A DNA stretch of 64,000 bases from positions 1,851,327 through 1,915,326 of the forward strand of contig NBAZ01000004.1 in the NCBI GenBank assembly GCA_002794735.1, in the 5' to 3' direction. A program made the translations under genes and the position numbers. The notes under the pieces were generated by a model. That model did not search any database. It worked only from the letters and a program-made list of their open reading frames with translations, and was not told where the DNA came from. Positions within the stretch are counted from its first letter, which is position 1. Each line of letters begins with the position of its first letter. Source of the DNA: Pyrrhoderma lamaoense. Its lineage: Eukaryota; Basidiomycota; Agaricomycetes; Hymenochaetales; Hymenochaetaceae. Below are positions 1-12,284 of the stretch, in pieces.

Positions 1-344
1 TGTTTTGAATGAATGACAGGACAAGAAATGTGGACGCATTGCTTATTTGCTAGTGGAGTCGCTAGTAGCTATCAATGATCGACTGTGCAGCTGCGGATGT
101 ATCAAATCCGTTGTTACACGCTAATAGAAATTGACTGCGGCCCCCTCATGGGTCAACGCTGCGAGCTGCGCCCAGTCAGCACGGAATCAATATAAAGAAA
201 CGCGCAAAAATGGCTTCTCATTCATCATACACGTCCCAGTCTTTTTCTGTGTCTTTCACTTGTTCGTTGTTTCTCCTGGGAGGTCAAAAGCATAAATAGG
301 CGTGATAGCAATTGCACTATCAGTGTATGCTCCCCATTTCACTA
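1..344. other. upstream region of the GNAT gene
   Basis: No coding exon is recognised. A TATA-like stretch (TATAAAG) lies near 191-197, roughly 150 bp before the chosen start of the acetyltransferase gene, and may be its promoter. The left part may belong to a gene outside the window. Confidence 0.4.
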
Positions 345-1402
345 ATGGCCAAACCAATTCTCTACTTTGATCAACCTATCTACCATCAAGATGGTCTTGA
401 TGAAAAGAAACTGTTCGAAAAATACCGTGCGTTCGATCTGTCACGAATACATCTCTTAGAGGAGAAGATAAGAGTCAAAAAACTTCGTGCAAGTGAGTAT
501 CCAATATTAAACATATATTTCTGTGGCGATATACTGATGATATTCCCAATCATATAGAGGATATAAAACGGGCAGCGAAGACTTATGTAAATGCCACAGT
601 ACATGATCCTATCAGTGTCTATGTTCGAGATACAGCTGTCAGTATATCTTATCAACAACTTTCCTCGTATTAATAGAGATTTTGTCGCGTTCTATGCTTT
701 TAGGATGCCCGAAATCCAAAACTCACTCGAAAAGTGGAACGCCTTCAGTACAAACTTGGCTTATTACAATGGTCAAGAAAGAAGATTGTATATACAGTTA
801 ACCATGGGGCGTCTGTAGTATGCGCGTACGTTTCTCATTACTTTGTGGCCTCGATGAATCAAGAGTATTGATTTCTTACTCATAGACCTCCAGCACCGAT
901 TCAAAATAAAGATTGCAAGAGTGATAAAAACATTGAGAAGTTACTTCGACTAATTAGCGGGATTTTGGTCCGCATTGGATATTCAAAAGAGCAGAGGAAG
1001 GTGTGTACTTATTTTGCGTCATAATTGGAGTTAATTGTGAATCTGACTCCAATTTTCTTCCTTCTCTAGCGGCTAGAAGAAGTTCAAACTAAGATAACCG
1101 CTCTAATAGAGGAGTCCCTCGGGGTAGATGCCCTTTCCATGCGCGTTATCAACTCACTGGCTACCGCGCCAGAATACCAGGGACGAGGATATGGGGGTGC
1201 TTTAGTTGACGAGGTAACTCGTCGAGCAGACGCAGAGGGTCGATCATCATATCTTATCTCAAGTAACACAGCGAATACGGAATTCTACAACTCACATGGA
1301 TTCTTCACCCTAGCTGAAACCGTGGTTGGAAACAACAACCCTACATGGAAAGGTCCACCAATCTCAATGCCACTCATGATTCGAGTATATGGTGATCAAT
1401 GA
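345..1402 (+). CDS. GNAT-family N-acetyltransferase, 5 exons
   Basis: Spliced model: 345-492, 558-637, 704-825, 886-1000, 1070-1402, giving 265 aa with all junctions in phase. The last exon holds the acetyl-CoA-binding signature of the GNAT fold (ATAPEYQGRGYGGALVDEV), followed by the usual strand/helix and a C-terminal NSHGFF-type segment (here FYNSHGFFTLAETV). By family, GNAT enzymes move an acetyl group from acetyl-CoA to an amine. The substrate cannot be read from the sequence, and the N-terminal half is not diagnostic. The second intron uses a GTCAGT donor. An in-frame ATG at 327 would add six residues; 345 was chosen because its context looks better, but this is not certain. It is convergent with the next gene. 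Confidence 0.8.
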
Positions 1403-1591
1403 ACAACAAGAGCCGGTCTGCTGGTGACGACATCTCTTGTGCAACGAATTTATTTTATTTATGACTTATGCTAGACTTGTACAACTATAAAGCGGAATAT
1501 GTAACATTAGTTTCTGAAAGTGTATGTATACCTACATGTACCTACAAATTATACACAATTATAATCAATACAATTATTATATCCATCTCTC

Positions 1592-3076
1592 TCATGACTT
1601 GTTGAGTATCTCTTCTGCATCCATCCATAAGTCTCGTTGAGCCCAGAAGTCAGAAATTATGGTAACGATCACCCAACATGCTCGATCATTCAGCGGTGCA
1701 TCGGCAGGATCACCAACCCATAATATATCTGATCCACCATTCGTCTTCCCTAAGTCGGATGGTGAACCACCACTCTGGGTTATATTTTTGTTGTAATCTT
1801 TGATTAAGGATAGACAGACACGAGCGAGTGAACGCAGATTACTAAGTTCATCACTCGACAGATGCTCGTCTACAAAGGTGAGGAGCGCGAACATCCATCT
1901 GGCGTGGTTCTGTGAGAGCTGGGAGTATGTTGAGGTTTGAGGGCTAGGGAGTTCCAAATAGGCAAGATGCTGCTTGATCCAATGAGCGAAGTACATGAGA
2001 AGATGTGTACAATATCGCTATTTCAGCCAAAAAAGCGATATCAGTGTTATTACTAAAAGGTAGGGAAAGGACATAAAACTCACACTATCCATAGCCCTTA
2101 ATAGTGCTGGAGTAGGGGTTCGTGGCCTGCCTGAACCTCTATGATTCGTCCTGTCGGAAGCCTTGTAGCGTATTTCTGGCCGTGGACTTGCAAAAGGGGT
2201 AGGAAGATGTCCAGAATCTTCTCCGAGAGCCACCTCAATCTCTAATTCTGACCTTTCCAAGTCCATATCCGGCTCTGCCCCATCCTCCCCTGCAATTTCT
2301 CCGAATTCACTTACAACAAGAGCGGATAGCTGCCCTTCCTCCTCATCGACTGGTTCTGCACTACCGGTTATGGTTTCATCTCCTTCTGTATATGTTACCT
2401 CAAATTGGGAAGTATAGTCTTCGCCTGCTTTTTTTGATGTTGATTTGGGCCAATATTGATGTTGTTTCTTTGGTTTGCGAGGAGGATTCCATTCCATTTC
2501 GGGTCGGCCGTTTATGAACGCCCACCAGGCATCTCTAGCCTTCATATCAGGCATGAGTTTTTCATTGCTTGCTGAAGGTGGTCTATGTACCCCGATACTT
2601 GTCTGGACACAATTCTGTATAATTGCCAATCGTGAATGTTAGTTGTGTTTCATCAAAATATTATGATGTTTATATAAAAGAATAAGTGTATCATACCTTC
2701 CGGAAGTTCTTGAATCTGTTAAGAAAAATAGTACGCCATTCTTCAGAAGGGAGTGAAATGTGAGGTCTACTTGACGTTGATGGCTCAAGATCTTCAATCT
2801 TATGTCGTTTTATTTCATATGGGTTTGAAACGCGTGTTATGGACGGCAGTTTACGTGCATCCCGTCTACGGATAAACATGAGCTCAGTTCTCTAGAGCTT
2901 GGGTGATGATTAGCTTGAATATACCTAACGGTAAAGAGATACTGCATTCCGTCCATAGGTTCCCCGTCAAAATCATCAGGCAGTTGGGCTACCGGAAGAA
3001 TTTGGCGACCCATTGAAGGTTCATCTTCATCAGATTCTTCCATCTCGTCCCAGGTACGCTTAGTATTCATATACAT
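1592..3076 (-). CDS. Gemin2/Brr1-like snRNP assembly factor, 4 exons
   Basis: Exons on the minus strand: 3076-2925, 2865-2697, 2614-2084, 2017-1592; 425 aa, all in phase. The N-terminal block has the family hallmark LPVAQLPDDFDGEPMDGMQY followed by LFTVR-RDARKLPSI, created exactly across the first splice. The C-terminal exon (HWIKQHLAYLE, WMFALLTFVDEHL, CWVIVTIISDFWAQRDLW) matches the helical Gemin2 C-terminal fold. By family knowledge, Gemin2 (SIP1; Brr1 in yeast) binds the Sm pentamer during spliceosomal snRNP assembly. An acidic, poorly conserved linker occupies the middle of exon 3. It is divergent from the DUF3245-like gene, with starts 225 bp apart. The family call is firm; the exact name is left open because fungal naming varies. 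Confidence 0.82.
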
Positions 3077-3300
3077 GCTGTATTCTCTTTCGCCTTCTTA
3101 ATAAGTGTTATTCAGTAAGAGTGAAAGTACTATCTCAGGTGGAGGTATATTCAATAATATTGACTGGACGCGAAATGATCGGCGCCAAAAAACCTCGCGT
3201 CTATTTTTAATGCTTCTTCTTTCCACGACTTCCTCAGGCCAGATTGTATAGCCGAACGCTGTACTGTAGCTCACATACAAGCAGAGAGTGGAATCATACC
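3077..3300. promoter_or_regulatory. shared divergent promoter region
   Basis: This 224 bp separates the start codons of the Gemin2-like gene (minus) and the DUF3245-like gene (plus). Both must be transcribed from it or from overlapping neighbours. No clear TATA box stands out. Confidence 0.45.
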
Positions 3301-4039
3301 ATGCCGAACACAGAGGATACTCCTCTATTCGATGCGGATGGACTACAGGCCACCATTGATTTACAAATGTCCTTGCTGGGAGAGCAAGTAACTGCTTCTC
3401 TCGAATCTACATTCAAGAACTCAAAATATAGAAGTAGTAATAAATCTAGTGCTCTAGACACGGAGCGCAAACTACAAGAGTATCTCAAACGACCTCCCCG
3501 GTAGGTGTGCTCTCTCACTTCTGGCCAACTTATGTTCCGACATTTACTAAATGATAGTGGTTTTATTGGCTTGGGGTTCCTTAACGGCTACGTATTGACA
3601 TAGACTTGGTGTAGGGGCTCCTATACCTGAATCTAGCGTAGCAGCTCGAGAAGAAGCAAAGTTGAAGTCCAAAATCTTAGGGACTGATAGGAAACAAATT
3701 AGGGAACCTGAGATTGAGGATATTGCGAAGAAAACTACTAGGAATTCCTCCGATGAGGACGATGAAGACGGACGGAAAGGGGTTCGTCAAGTTAAACGTG
3801 TGCGACTGGATCCATTTGCTCTTCCTACCAAAAAGAAGAAACGAAACACAGCAATCAATGATACTGTTTCAGCTCCTTCTTCGTCAAAACTTGATACATC
3901 CTCTATCTCAGAAGTTAAAGTGCGGAAGCCTGAGGGTGAGATGGCGGAGAAAAATACAAATTCACTTAAAAGGAAGCGACGGAAATGGAGGCGGAGGAAG
4001 AACAGGGCTCAACTAGGCAAAGGACAGGATGGCGGTTGA
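3301..4039 (+). CDS. small basic nuclear protein, DUF3245-like, 2 exons
   Basis: Exons 3301-3500 and 3604-4039 give 211 aa. The splice joins an N-terminal part ending YLKRPPR to LGVGAPIPES, followed by a helix rich in Ala, Glu and Lys that ends in KSKILG. The pattern 'LGxGAPxPE ... L+ ++LLG' recalls fungal DUF3245 proteins (from memory; a profile search would settle it). The C-terminal third is strongly basic, with clusters KKKKR and KRKRRKWRRRKNR that look like nuclear or nucleolar localisation signals, preceded by an acidic DEDDEDG run. Function unknown. The start is the first ATG of an open frame following the divergent promoter. Confidence 0.65.
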
Positions 4040-4593
4040 ACCTCCTTTAGTTCTATTGATTATACCCTGAGTATCTATACTTTGTATCGCCTCCTCTTGA
4101 TATTGCATGTACCTCACTATCACCTCAAGCATAATATTTTACTTAATTGCTAAAGCGGAACTTCAAGCCAAAAAGTTTGTGTATAGGTCTCAGAAAGGAA
4201 CGGGTTCGTCAAAATGAAGATACTGATCAATATCTACTTAACATGAATTATTGATTAAGTCCGGAAACTGAAGAAGACATAGTCAACAACCAATCAAAGG
4301 GAGACTTCAGGGGAACATTAATACCGATCCCATGTGTGTGTGCCGTCTCAACTAGAACATACTAAGTGACTCCACGTTGAAAATCAAAGATACAAGGCAT
4401 AATTCATCTAATTCATCTATGTATTCGTATGTTATATGCACATGTGCACGTACAAAAACTATCAAATTCGTAAGGGTCGTCAGCGATAAAAGCAAAGCAA
4501 GCACATAGGCATGTATCCAAAATACAACAAGAAATCGAAATAAAAGATCCATATCCGTAAAAAATGAAGAACTAAGTATATAACAAGAAAAAT
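4040..4593. other. intergenic, between convergent genes
   Basis: No coding signal. It must hold the 3' ends of the DUF3245-like gene (plus) and the Arg/His-rich gene (minus). It is AT-rich, with no repeat recognised. Confidence 0.4.
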
Positions 4594-5576
4594 TTACGGG
4601 GATACGACCACTTCTGAAGGGTTCCGACTATGATGATGTCGGTGACCATGCCTAGAACTCGATGTTCGAGCAAGGCCAGCGTCACTATGACCGTGACTAC
4701 GACTGTGTCCATGTCTAGAAGCATGTCCTTGGCTTCTTGAGCTTCTCACATAAGGAACGATGGGTTCGTGGTGGGAACTGACAATAGTAGGAACCACGGG
4801 TATGGCATGGGATTCTTGATATCCGTCAGCACTCCGAGTCACTACTGGGGTTGAAGTACCTCCATGACGAGAGCTCATGGAACGACTTAGTGGGATCCCT
4901 TGACTCCGGCTGCGGCTCCGACCATGAGTATGATGAGAAGGGACGACTTGAACCTGCGCGCGACTAGGACTATAATAAGCCTGGGCAGTCGAACCGGCTG
5001 CAGAGGGTGCAATGGCCATGGAAGCCCCGGGAGGGACTGGAACGACAACAGGGTCTCTACGTCTCCGTTGGGAGTGATGCCTTCTTCTCCCACTTCCAGA
5101 TTGAATAATAGTTCGAGCACCCATACGAATTGCTAGTCCTTCGTCAGCAAGCCGCTGCAGTCGTCTCCGCCGTTCCCTTCGTCTTTCTGACAACGCATTT
5201 TCATGTAGTTGCAAACCCCGTGTCATATGGTCGCGATTTCGCGTAAGAAAACCCCAAAAACGAAGATGTGAGCCATGATACCTTCAAGTCCCATTGAGTA
5301 AAATGGAGGATGATGAATTAATAAGTATCCTTAAACGAGAAAAATGCATGATTAAGCTCACGAAGGATGGCAGCGATGCCTGAAATGTAAGCATGGATGG
5401 TTTCTATCGTCTCGATGGCGGGACTTCGAACGAGAGTGCGAGCGACGGCTATCATGGTGCTTAAGTCCTTCCTCGCGTAGATGTCTTTTGTATGCGTGTG
5501 CATCGAAAATCTCGACCTCCCCTTCCTCCTTGACGTGAGGATTGAACGTTAAGATGCCCGTAGTTTGGTGAGCCAT
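4594..5576 (-). CDS. Arg/His/Ser-rich low-complexity protein, 2 exons
   Basis: Exons 5576-5362 and 5281-4594 with an 80-nt intron; 300 aa. The N-terminus (MAHQTTGILTFNP, then EEGEVEIFDAHAYKRHLREE) is ordered-looking. It leads into an SR-like stretch (SRSKSRHRDDR), then after the splice a basic helix (SERRRERRRRLQRLADEG), and then a long disordered tail of SRS, HGH and RH repeats. The phase-2 junction gives an uninterrupted reading frame across the splice, which supports the model. I do not recognise an enzyme domain. The RS-rich composition would fit an RNA-associated or nuclear-speckle protein, but that is inference. It is divergent from URH1. Confidence 0.65.
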
Positions 5577-5923
5577 CCGCGAAATACAGACGGTGGTGAA
5601 CGTCCATCATATATGCGCGGTTCTAGATGGTACTTAATTGATTCTCTTAGTAAGTATCTGCAGTTATTTACAGCAAGCCTGTAGATGGATCTCCAACTCA
5701 CCTCTTTCATGTGATGCTCTTCCAAGTCTTGATGCGATTCCTAGCTATATCGTCAATGACTGAAAGCAAACACAAAAAAAACCTTGAATGATCTTGTGGG
5801 CGCGTATTTGTACTGGAAGCATTTATTTGTGCGCGTCACGTCTCTCGGTTATCACCTACTATCCTTAATTACCACAGCTCGCTCCCTTGAGGAAAACATA
5901 TAAAACTTTAGGGCTCATTTGAT
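5577..5923. promoter_or_regulatory. divergent promoter, RS-like gene / URH1
   Basis: This 347 bp lies between the start codons of two oppositely transcribed genes. No exon is seen in it. A run of A residues at 5769-5778 and AT-rich DNA near 5900 (ACATATAAAAC, TATAAAA-like, about 25 bp before the URH1 ATG) are the only visible elements. Confidence 0.4.
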
Positions 5924-7302
5924 ATGTCAGACAGGCGCATATGGCTTGACTGTGATCCAGTAAGCTGACTGTGATGTCAGAGATATGGATGATGAATAAT
6001 GAGTGCAGGGACATGACGATGCAACAGCTATTTTGCTTGCCCTACACTCACCCGGAATCAAATTAGTCGGTCTCTCCACTGTTAGTCTATTTTGTTGAAT
6101 GCTTTATTACATCAACGGTGTCTTTTTCTCTTCTAAAACTTGTCTCATATATATAGGTGTACGGGAATACAGATGCTGATAACACGTTCGTCAATGCTTT
6201 ACGTTGTCTACACGCTTTTGGCGCACCCCCTTCCCTTCTAGTTCATCGCGGTGCACCCCATCCTCTCCTTAAGGGTGTTAAACATGACCCTGAAATCCAC
6301 GGTGCTAGCGGACTTGGTGGGGTAGAAGGCCTTCCGGATGCTCTAGACCCTGTCATAGTTGAACTTGTAGAACGAAGCTCTGGACTTCGTGCAATCGAGG
6401 GAATTGCCCAGGCAGTGAAGGATGCAAAACTATCATATCAACTTCTGACTATCGTATCAACCGGTCCGATGACCAATATTGCGCTTTTTGTTAGCGCGTA
6501 TCCAGACTTATTAGATGGTGTTGATGAATTTGTTTTCATGGGCGGAGCAGTCGGAATGGGTAACCGTTCTTCCGTTGCTGGTATGTAGTGCCAATTTTCG
6601 TGATAATGAATCAATTTTAACTTGATACAAATAGAATACAATATTCTTTGTGATCGTGAGTTCTTATATTCGGTGGTCACATTGCTTTCTTCATAATAGG
6701 ATCAAAACTAATATCAAAATCAGCGGAGGCCGCGCAGATTGTTCTAAACTGCCCAGTAAAGACAACAATGGTCCCTATCAATGTCACGCATACAGCGATT
6801 GTTACGAAATCTATTCATGCCCTGCTTCTTGATCCTTCAAGCAATTATACAAACTCAAAGGATGAAGAGCCTCTCCCTGCAGCGAAAACACCTCTTCGAC
6901 GCACTCTTAGCACATTGATATCCTTCTTTGCCGATTCATACGAAGCAGTATTCGGATTTAAGGATGGTCCACCTCTTCATGATCCCCTTGCCATAGCTAT
7001 GGTTGCTTATCCTTCCCTCTTTCTGTGTAAACGGTATAGAGTAGATGTTGAATGCCAGGGCCTCCATACATCTGGGGAAACTGTCGTAGATATATGGAAC
7101 TACCGCAAATGTGATGATTCTTGGGGTAGAGAAGGTCTGAACTGTTTAGTTGCTGAGAAACTTGATGTACGTTGATGTCGGCCTCTTCATTATTTTTTTT
7201 ATCGTACTAAAATTAGATTGCCAACAGGTAGATGCGTTTTTCAAACTTTTCTTAGAATGCGTAGATCGATGCGATAAGGTTTCGCCGCTGAATAAGATAT
7301 GA
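5924..7302 (+). CDS. URH1: inosine-uridine (ribonucleoside) hydrolase, 6 exons
   Basis: Exons 5924-5959, 6009-6080, 6157-6580, 6635-6655, 6724-7166, 7228-7302; 356 aa, every junction in phase. The N-terminus spliced from exons 1 and 2 carries the calcium-binding signature LDCDPGHDDA of nucleoside hydrolases. Later come VYGN (usually VHGN), the FMGGAV loop, the conserved EYNILCDPEAA made by joining exon 4 (only 21 nt) to exon 5, and the catalytic-histidine motif PLHDPLAIA. By family knowledge these enzymes split the N-glycosidic bond of uridine, inosine and related ribonucleosides to base plus ribose in pyrimidine and purine salvage. The length matches fungal URH1. The short exon 4 is recovered only by following the conserved motif. 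Confidence 0.9.
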
Positions 7303-8397
7303 AGTTCCCGGTCCGCTCTCAGATGAATTCGTCTCATCTGTACATGAACATGTTCTTCACTCTATATATATCAACGAGAATGGAATATACTTATAGAAGT
7401 CCTAAACGGATATGTGGTTTATCTAGTCAAATTTATTGACAATTTAGTGTAAACTTCTTGTTTTCTATCTTTATTCGTATATAGGAAATATTGGTTCTCG
7501 GTAGATTGTGAAGGAACGAACTGTGCCTGTATCCACGAAGGAGGCTAAGCTAAACTATCTCCATTTTCAGAGGAGGGAATGAGAAGTAGCGCAGAACTCA
7601 CTCGCCTACCGCTAGGTACCCTATATCTATGTGTTCGAAGCCCTAAGTTGTATAGCTTCTATCCCGGGGTGATACAATGTCACTATACTTGTAAATTATC
7701 ATATTTTTTTACTGAGATATCAATCGAAGGGTGCTCTAAGTACGTTTATACTTATGAATAATAGATTTTTGCCGATTATACCTCGTCTGATCGTAGTTGA
7801 CCTTCAGTCACTAACGCTTACTGATATCTTTCCTCATACATGCAGAAAATTCAGACAAAGCTCCGGGTCTGGAATCGATTCTATTCTATTAACATGCATG
7901 TATGCATATTTGTCCGCTGTCAACGTACACTCTACTTGCAGCTGTCGTCTTTTGCACTTATTCCTGTCAGTCTATGGACCTTCCTTCTTAAACTAAGAAG
8001 AATATAAAGTGCGAAGTGTGGTCATGTTCTTGAGCAAAAACAAGACTAACTCGAAACGGAAATATGTTTTCTATACAGATTTAGAGTCACTCTTACTGTA
8101 AGAACTTATCCATAAGTAATAAGGAGATGATGTTATTTCAACTTTGGAGGCGTGATCAACACTATACATTTTACTCATGGATACCTATATTATATCTCAT
8201 GCTTGACCTCTTGTCACGTAAATCGTAGGGTTAACGAATTAACAGTCGACCGGAATATATATGTAAAGTTTTTATGTATTATAAGATCTGCTTGATTGTT
8301 CACTAATGTACACATACTTGCACAAAAAAGACTACCACTACATTTCTCTCCAAGAAATACAAGAACCATGTTTGCTGTACTAATACAGAATCAAGAG
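7303..8397. other. intergenic, no gene seen
   Basis: AT-rich DNA between the 3' ends of URH1 (plus) and the small membrane-protein gene (minus). Open frames here are short and their translations show no domain, no splice logic and no repeat structure that I can identify. Confidence 0.4.
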
Positions 8398-8916
8398 TCA
8401 GAAGCTCTGGCTTGAAGCATTATTAACAGAGAGAAGTTCCTTAGTCATGACTAACGTACCTTGAGGGACGATAGTAGTATCGGAGCATATACTGCCACGG
8501 GCTATCATCTCTCTTCCTTCCACAGCAGTATGTTCGGTATGTGCATGCACAACTTGTGGGGATACAAGTCTTAAAGAACCTCTATCAGTCTCCCGGACTG
8601 CATTTCTGATATACCCGCGCAACTCGGCGGTACGCCGTCGATTATCGTAAACCGCGAATAAAGAACATCCACACGATATTGTGACTAAATGCGAAATGTA
8701 TTTATGCATTGATGTTAAGTATACGACTGTACTAAGTGATAGAGTTCTCGTAGAATCATGAAATTAAGAAAAAGACTTACATAGAAAGCAGATTAAGGCA
8801 GCTAAATATCCAACACTGTAATCTGTAGAATCGGTGGTGGATGGAGTTGAGGTAGATGATACCGAGTCGAATGGGTCGGAGGTTATGGAAGTGTCGTATA
8901 AAGGATTGGGAGGCAT
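8398..8916 (-). CDS. small single-pass membrane protein, 2 exons
   Basis: Exons 8916-8781 and 8684-8398, 140 aa. Exon 1 codes for a Ser/Thr-rich N-terminus (MPPNPLYDTSITSDPFDS) followed by the start of a hydrophobic segment (GYLAALICFL), which the splice continues as FTISCGCSLFAVY, giving one transmembrane helix at about residues 38-58. It is followed at once by the basic NRRRTAELRGYIRNAVRE. The reconstitution of one continuous hydrophobic helix across a phase-1 GTAAGT intron is the main support. By the positive-inside rule the tail is probably cytosolic. No family recognised. It is divergent from VTC1 across 1.5 kb. Confidence 0.6.
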
Positions 8917-10399
8917 ACTAAGAGTTTCTCAAGTACTTTATAGGCGATTAGTTCAGGAGGATGCAAGGAAGCTTAATTTAGAGTATATGAGATCGGAGGA
9001 CATGTAGAGATAAAAGACGAAAGAGATACAATAAGTTAGAGTTTATAAGACTTAGGTATAACCTTAGGAGCCGAACAAATCTACGAATCATGATGATTCA
9101 ACAAGACGTCTGAGAAGTGGCCAGTTGTCAATCGGCAGTCATAGGTCACATACTATAGATAGAGATAAGTCAGCAATTTCAAGGACAAGTTCTTCTCGGT
9201 TGACTTTGTGACCAGATTATTCATTTTGAAAGTACCGTTTTTCAAAGTTTTTTAATAGATGTACATGCGGGCTCCAAAATAAATAATTGTCCGATAAAAA
9301 CAAAAGAGAATATGATCGCACGCCAGTATTACTGTTCATTAGATTTGATTCTTGAAGAAAGTAAAGATATAGGTACTGATCATCGCATGAAGAGCGGGGT
9401 TAAGATAACCGAGCTAGTACCTTCTGAGCTTTCAAATAAGAATAAGTAGAGAAAGATTGGCAGCCACTATGTACTAGTGCTAATTCCATTGCAAGCATAG
9501 CAGAGAAAGAACTACATATTGACAAGAGTGTAGCGATTCATGTAGATGTTAGATAAGTTGCTTGGTACGGAATCCCGATGTCTCGGACCGTAACCTTGCA
9601 CATCTTCCTGGCATGGTGGGAAGCGGATATATCATTAGAGAAGCATCTTTTTTTAGTACATTCATAATCTGCGATGAAGATTCTTATGATTTTTACTACA
9701 ACTTGAGAATGCAATCCTCTAGCTGTACGATTATATGATGCTTGCGTTGAACCATAAGAGATCAGTCTTCATACATGACACAATCAACTCAAGTTACTAT
9801 CAATCAAATAATTAGCATATATACATGAATCTTTGGCCACGGATATAGATTGGTCAGCTCGTGAGTCATCGATATATTCAAGGATATACATTCAAGAAAA
9901 TCGGTGACTAGCGTACGTTCTCGAATGCTCAATTCAGTCAGACAAATCTGGATCCAACTACCTATCTTGAAGTTGAGATTTTTTTCAAGTGATATGTGAA
10001 TATATGTGGAGCAAGTTCAATGCTCATACTCTGCGGAATTATAAGTCTATCTATCTGTGCATGCAATTATAGGACAGATATCATTGACGATTTTGTATGA
10101 AATTCAAATTGGATTAGTTAATGTCAGATCTGATCTGTCGGAGACCGAGGGCGATGTTCGATCACGTGTTACTAGCGAACACGGGAGAATGCGACGCACG
10201 TTCGAGGAATTCTTGTAGGCACACATGCAATAAACATAACTTACTATAACTAGATCTAGTAGACAAGAAATAATACCGTAAAGGCTTGATATTATTCACA
10301 CTCCTATCCTCCCCCTTCTATTCCCCGCCTCTCCTCAAAGGCTTTTTCTTCAATCCGCCATCATCCAAGTTCCGGTTCCGTTTCTGTTCGACGTCCGCA
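8917..10399. promoter_or_regulatory. long intergenic region upstream of VTC1
   Basis: 1.48 kb without a recognisable exon on either strand. The part nearest VTC1 holds a CACGTG palindrome at 10163-10168 (237 bp before the ATG) and a pyrimidine-rich stretch at about 10300-10390 that looks like a fungal core promoter and leader. Confidence 0.4.
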
Positions 10400-11071
10400 A
10401 TGTCCACTCAGCCACTCCTTCAACGTACCGCAAACAAGCGTATAGCCCTACCGGTTCGAGTAGAACCTAAAGTCGCTTTCGCAAATGAACGGACTTTTCT
10501 TTCATGGCTACACTTTACTGTCGTACTCGGTGGTCTTGCAGTCGGTCTCCTCAATTTTGGAGATAAGGTATTTATGCATTTTACTTGACTTATAGGTATC
10601 AGATCCGTTGACAGACTCTCCATCTCCGACGTACATCATGTAGGTTGGGAAGATTAGTGCGGGAATGTTTTCTATAGTTGGTATGATAATCCCTATTAAA
10701 CTTTTCTTTTAAATTCATGTCTGATGTGCTTAAAATATCATTCACACTTCGATTGGAACAACAGCCATGTCAGTTATGATCTATGCACTCTACACATATC
10801 ACTGGCGTGCGGCATCTATCCGTCGTGGAGGAAGAGGTCCATATGATGACAGACTAGGTCCCGTTCGTATTTTTTCTGTTCCCCTCCTTTCAGCTTAAAG
10901 ACCGGTCTGACTGATCATCATTCTCCCCATATCAACAGACTATTTTGTGTTTAGCAATGCTTGGTACATCTTCTTCAACAATCTATTCTCGATTGTTTAG
11001 ACTGACCTCTTTTTGCTTTCAAAATTTTAGCTGCTGTTATCGTAAACTTCATCCTACGATTCACTGAATGA
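10400..11071 (+). CDS. VTC1: vacuolar transporter chaperone subunit 1 (DUF202), 5 exons
   Basis: Exons 10400-10567, 10644-10680, 10765-10862, 10939-10963, 11031-11071; 122 aa. The protein starts [20 protein letters not shown] and continues into the DUF202 hallmark [13 protein letters not shown]. Three hydrophobic helices follow: [15 protein letters not shown], a second across exons 2-3 ending [10 protein letters not shown], and a third across exons 4-5 ([17 protein letters not shown]). [14 protein letters not shown] lies between helices 2 and 3. Vtc1 is the small membrane subunit of the VTC complex, which makes polyphosphate from ATP and moves it into the vacuole. Length agrees with fungal Vtc1 (about 120-130 aa). 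The 25-nt exon 4 is required to keep helix 3 in frame. Confidence 0.92.
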
Positions 11072-12284
11072 ATTCCAAGCATGATGTTCAATGCCTCATT
11101 CTTCCATATTATTTAAGCGTCAACAGATGACTCAAAGGGGAAAAGAGATTATGAATTGGCAATAATGCCATTCTATCTTAACTTCGGAACCTTCTTTCAA
11201 CTCAACAGCCTTGAAACATAATCTGCCTTGCGTACTAAAACTAACAATCGTCATGCACATTAACCGCAGGTCTTAAAGACACGCAAAGGCAAGACGACAC
11301 CTATATGCATATGTAGGAAGTCGCATGTCCTTTGATTCTGACGTTATCAGTTTTAGTATTTTTTTCTTTGCACCGTCGTCTTGGTCTACACTTTATCTAA
11401 TCTCCTTCTATTTCTAATGACTTAGCCTCGTTACATACCTTGTTTTACAGTCCCATGTATACTCCCCCCTCTTCTCTCTGGCACTATCATCTCTTCCATC
11501 TCTGTAATACGAATCTTCAAGGACTTTCTTTTTCCTTCAGTCAACTTCATTCTTGGTGAAGTCTGATGCAGTGATTTAGATGTCAATTTTTTTCTTTTGT
11601 CTCATGGACACTTAATTTTTCCTCCTCCGACTTACTGCATAATTATCTCTGATCATCGTTCGTGTTTAGCGAGCGACGGTGTATGTATACATGTGCGTAG
11701 ACTAAATATACTTGGTAATATACGGGTTCCAAATTTATATATCTACTCTTCTTGAGTCGTAATCCCTTCTAGGAGTTAATGCGAAGGATGCAGGAGTAGT
11801 GTTTAGGAATTAGGCCATAGATGGGCTTGTTGCTTACTTAATATCTAATTCACCCATTGATGGATTTGATAAGTTAAAGTTGGCTCCCTGAGTATATTTA
11901 TACTTTCTTATCTCGGAGAAATGGGTCTCCTCCAAGGTCTGATGTCACGTGTTATAGCGTGCTTCTATTAATGTATGAAACTCGAAAGATCAGTCTGTCG
12001 TGACCGATTTATTTCTCTAATCGTCTTCATCAACTAGTCCGCGTCCGAGTCTGGACTATATCTTGGACACGCTTTCCACGGGTATCAAGGATTGCTATAG
12101 TGTGTGAAAAAGGGGAGAAAATAAGGATCGAGGTGTTCAATGATAAACTCAGTTCTACAATCCCCATAATGATCTTCTTTAGCACTGATGACAATATCTC
12201 TATGAACCCAATATGAACCGACACACTCACATCTAGGATGCAAATTCCATATATCGCTCCGTTTTTTCAAAGCGTGGCTTGAAC
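11072..12284. other. intergenic, no gene seen
   Basis: The VTC1 3' region followed by AT-rich DNA. No open frame here shows a domain or sensible splice structure. Confidence 0.35.
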
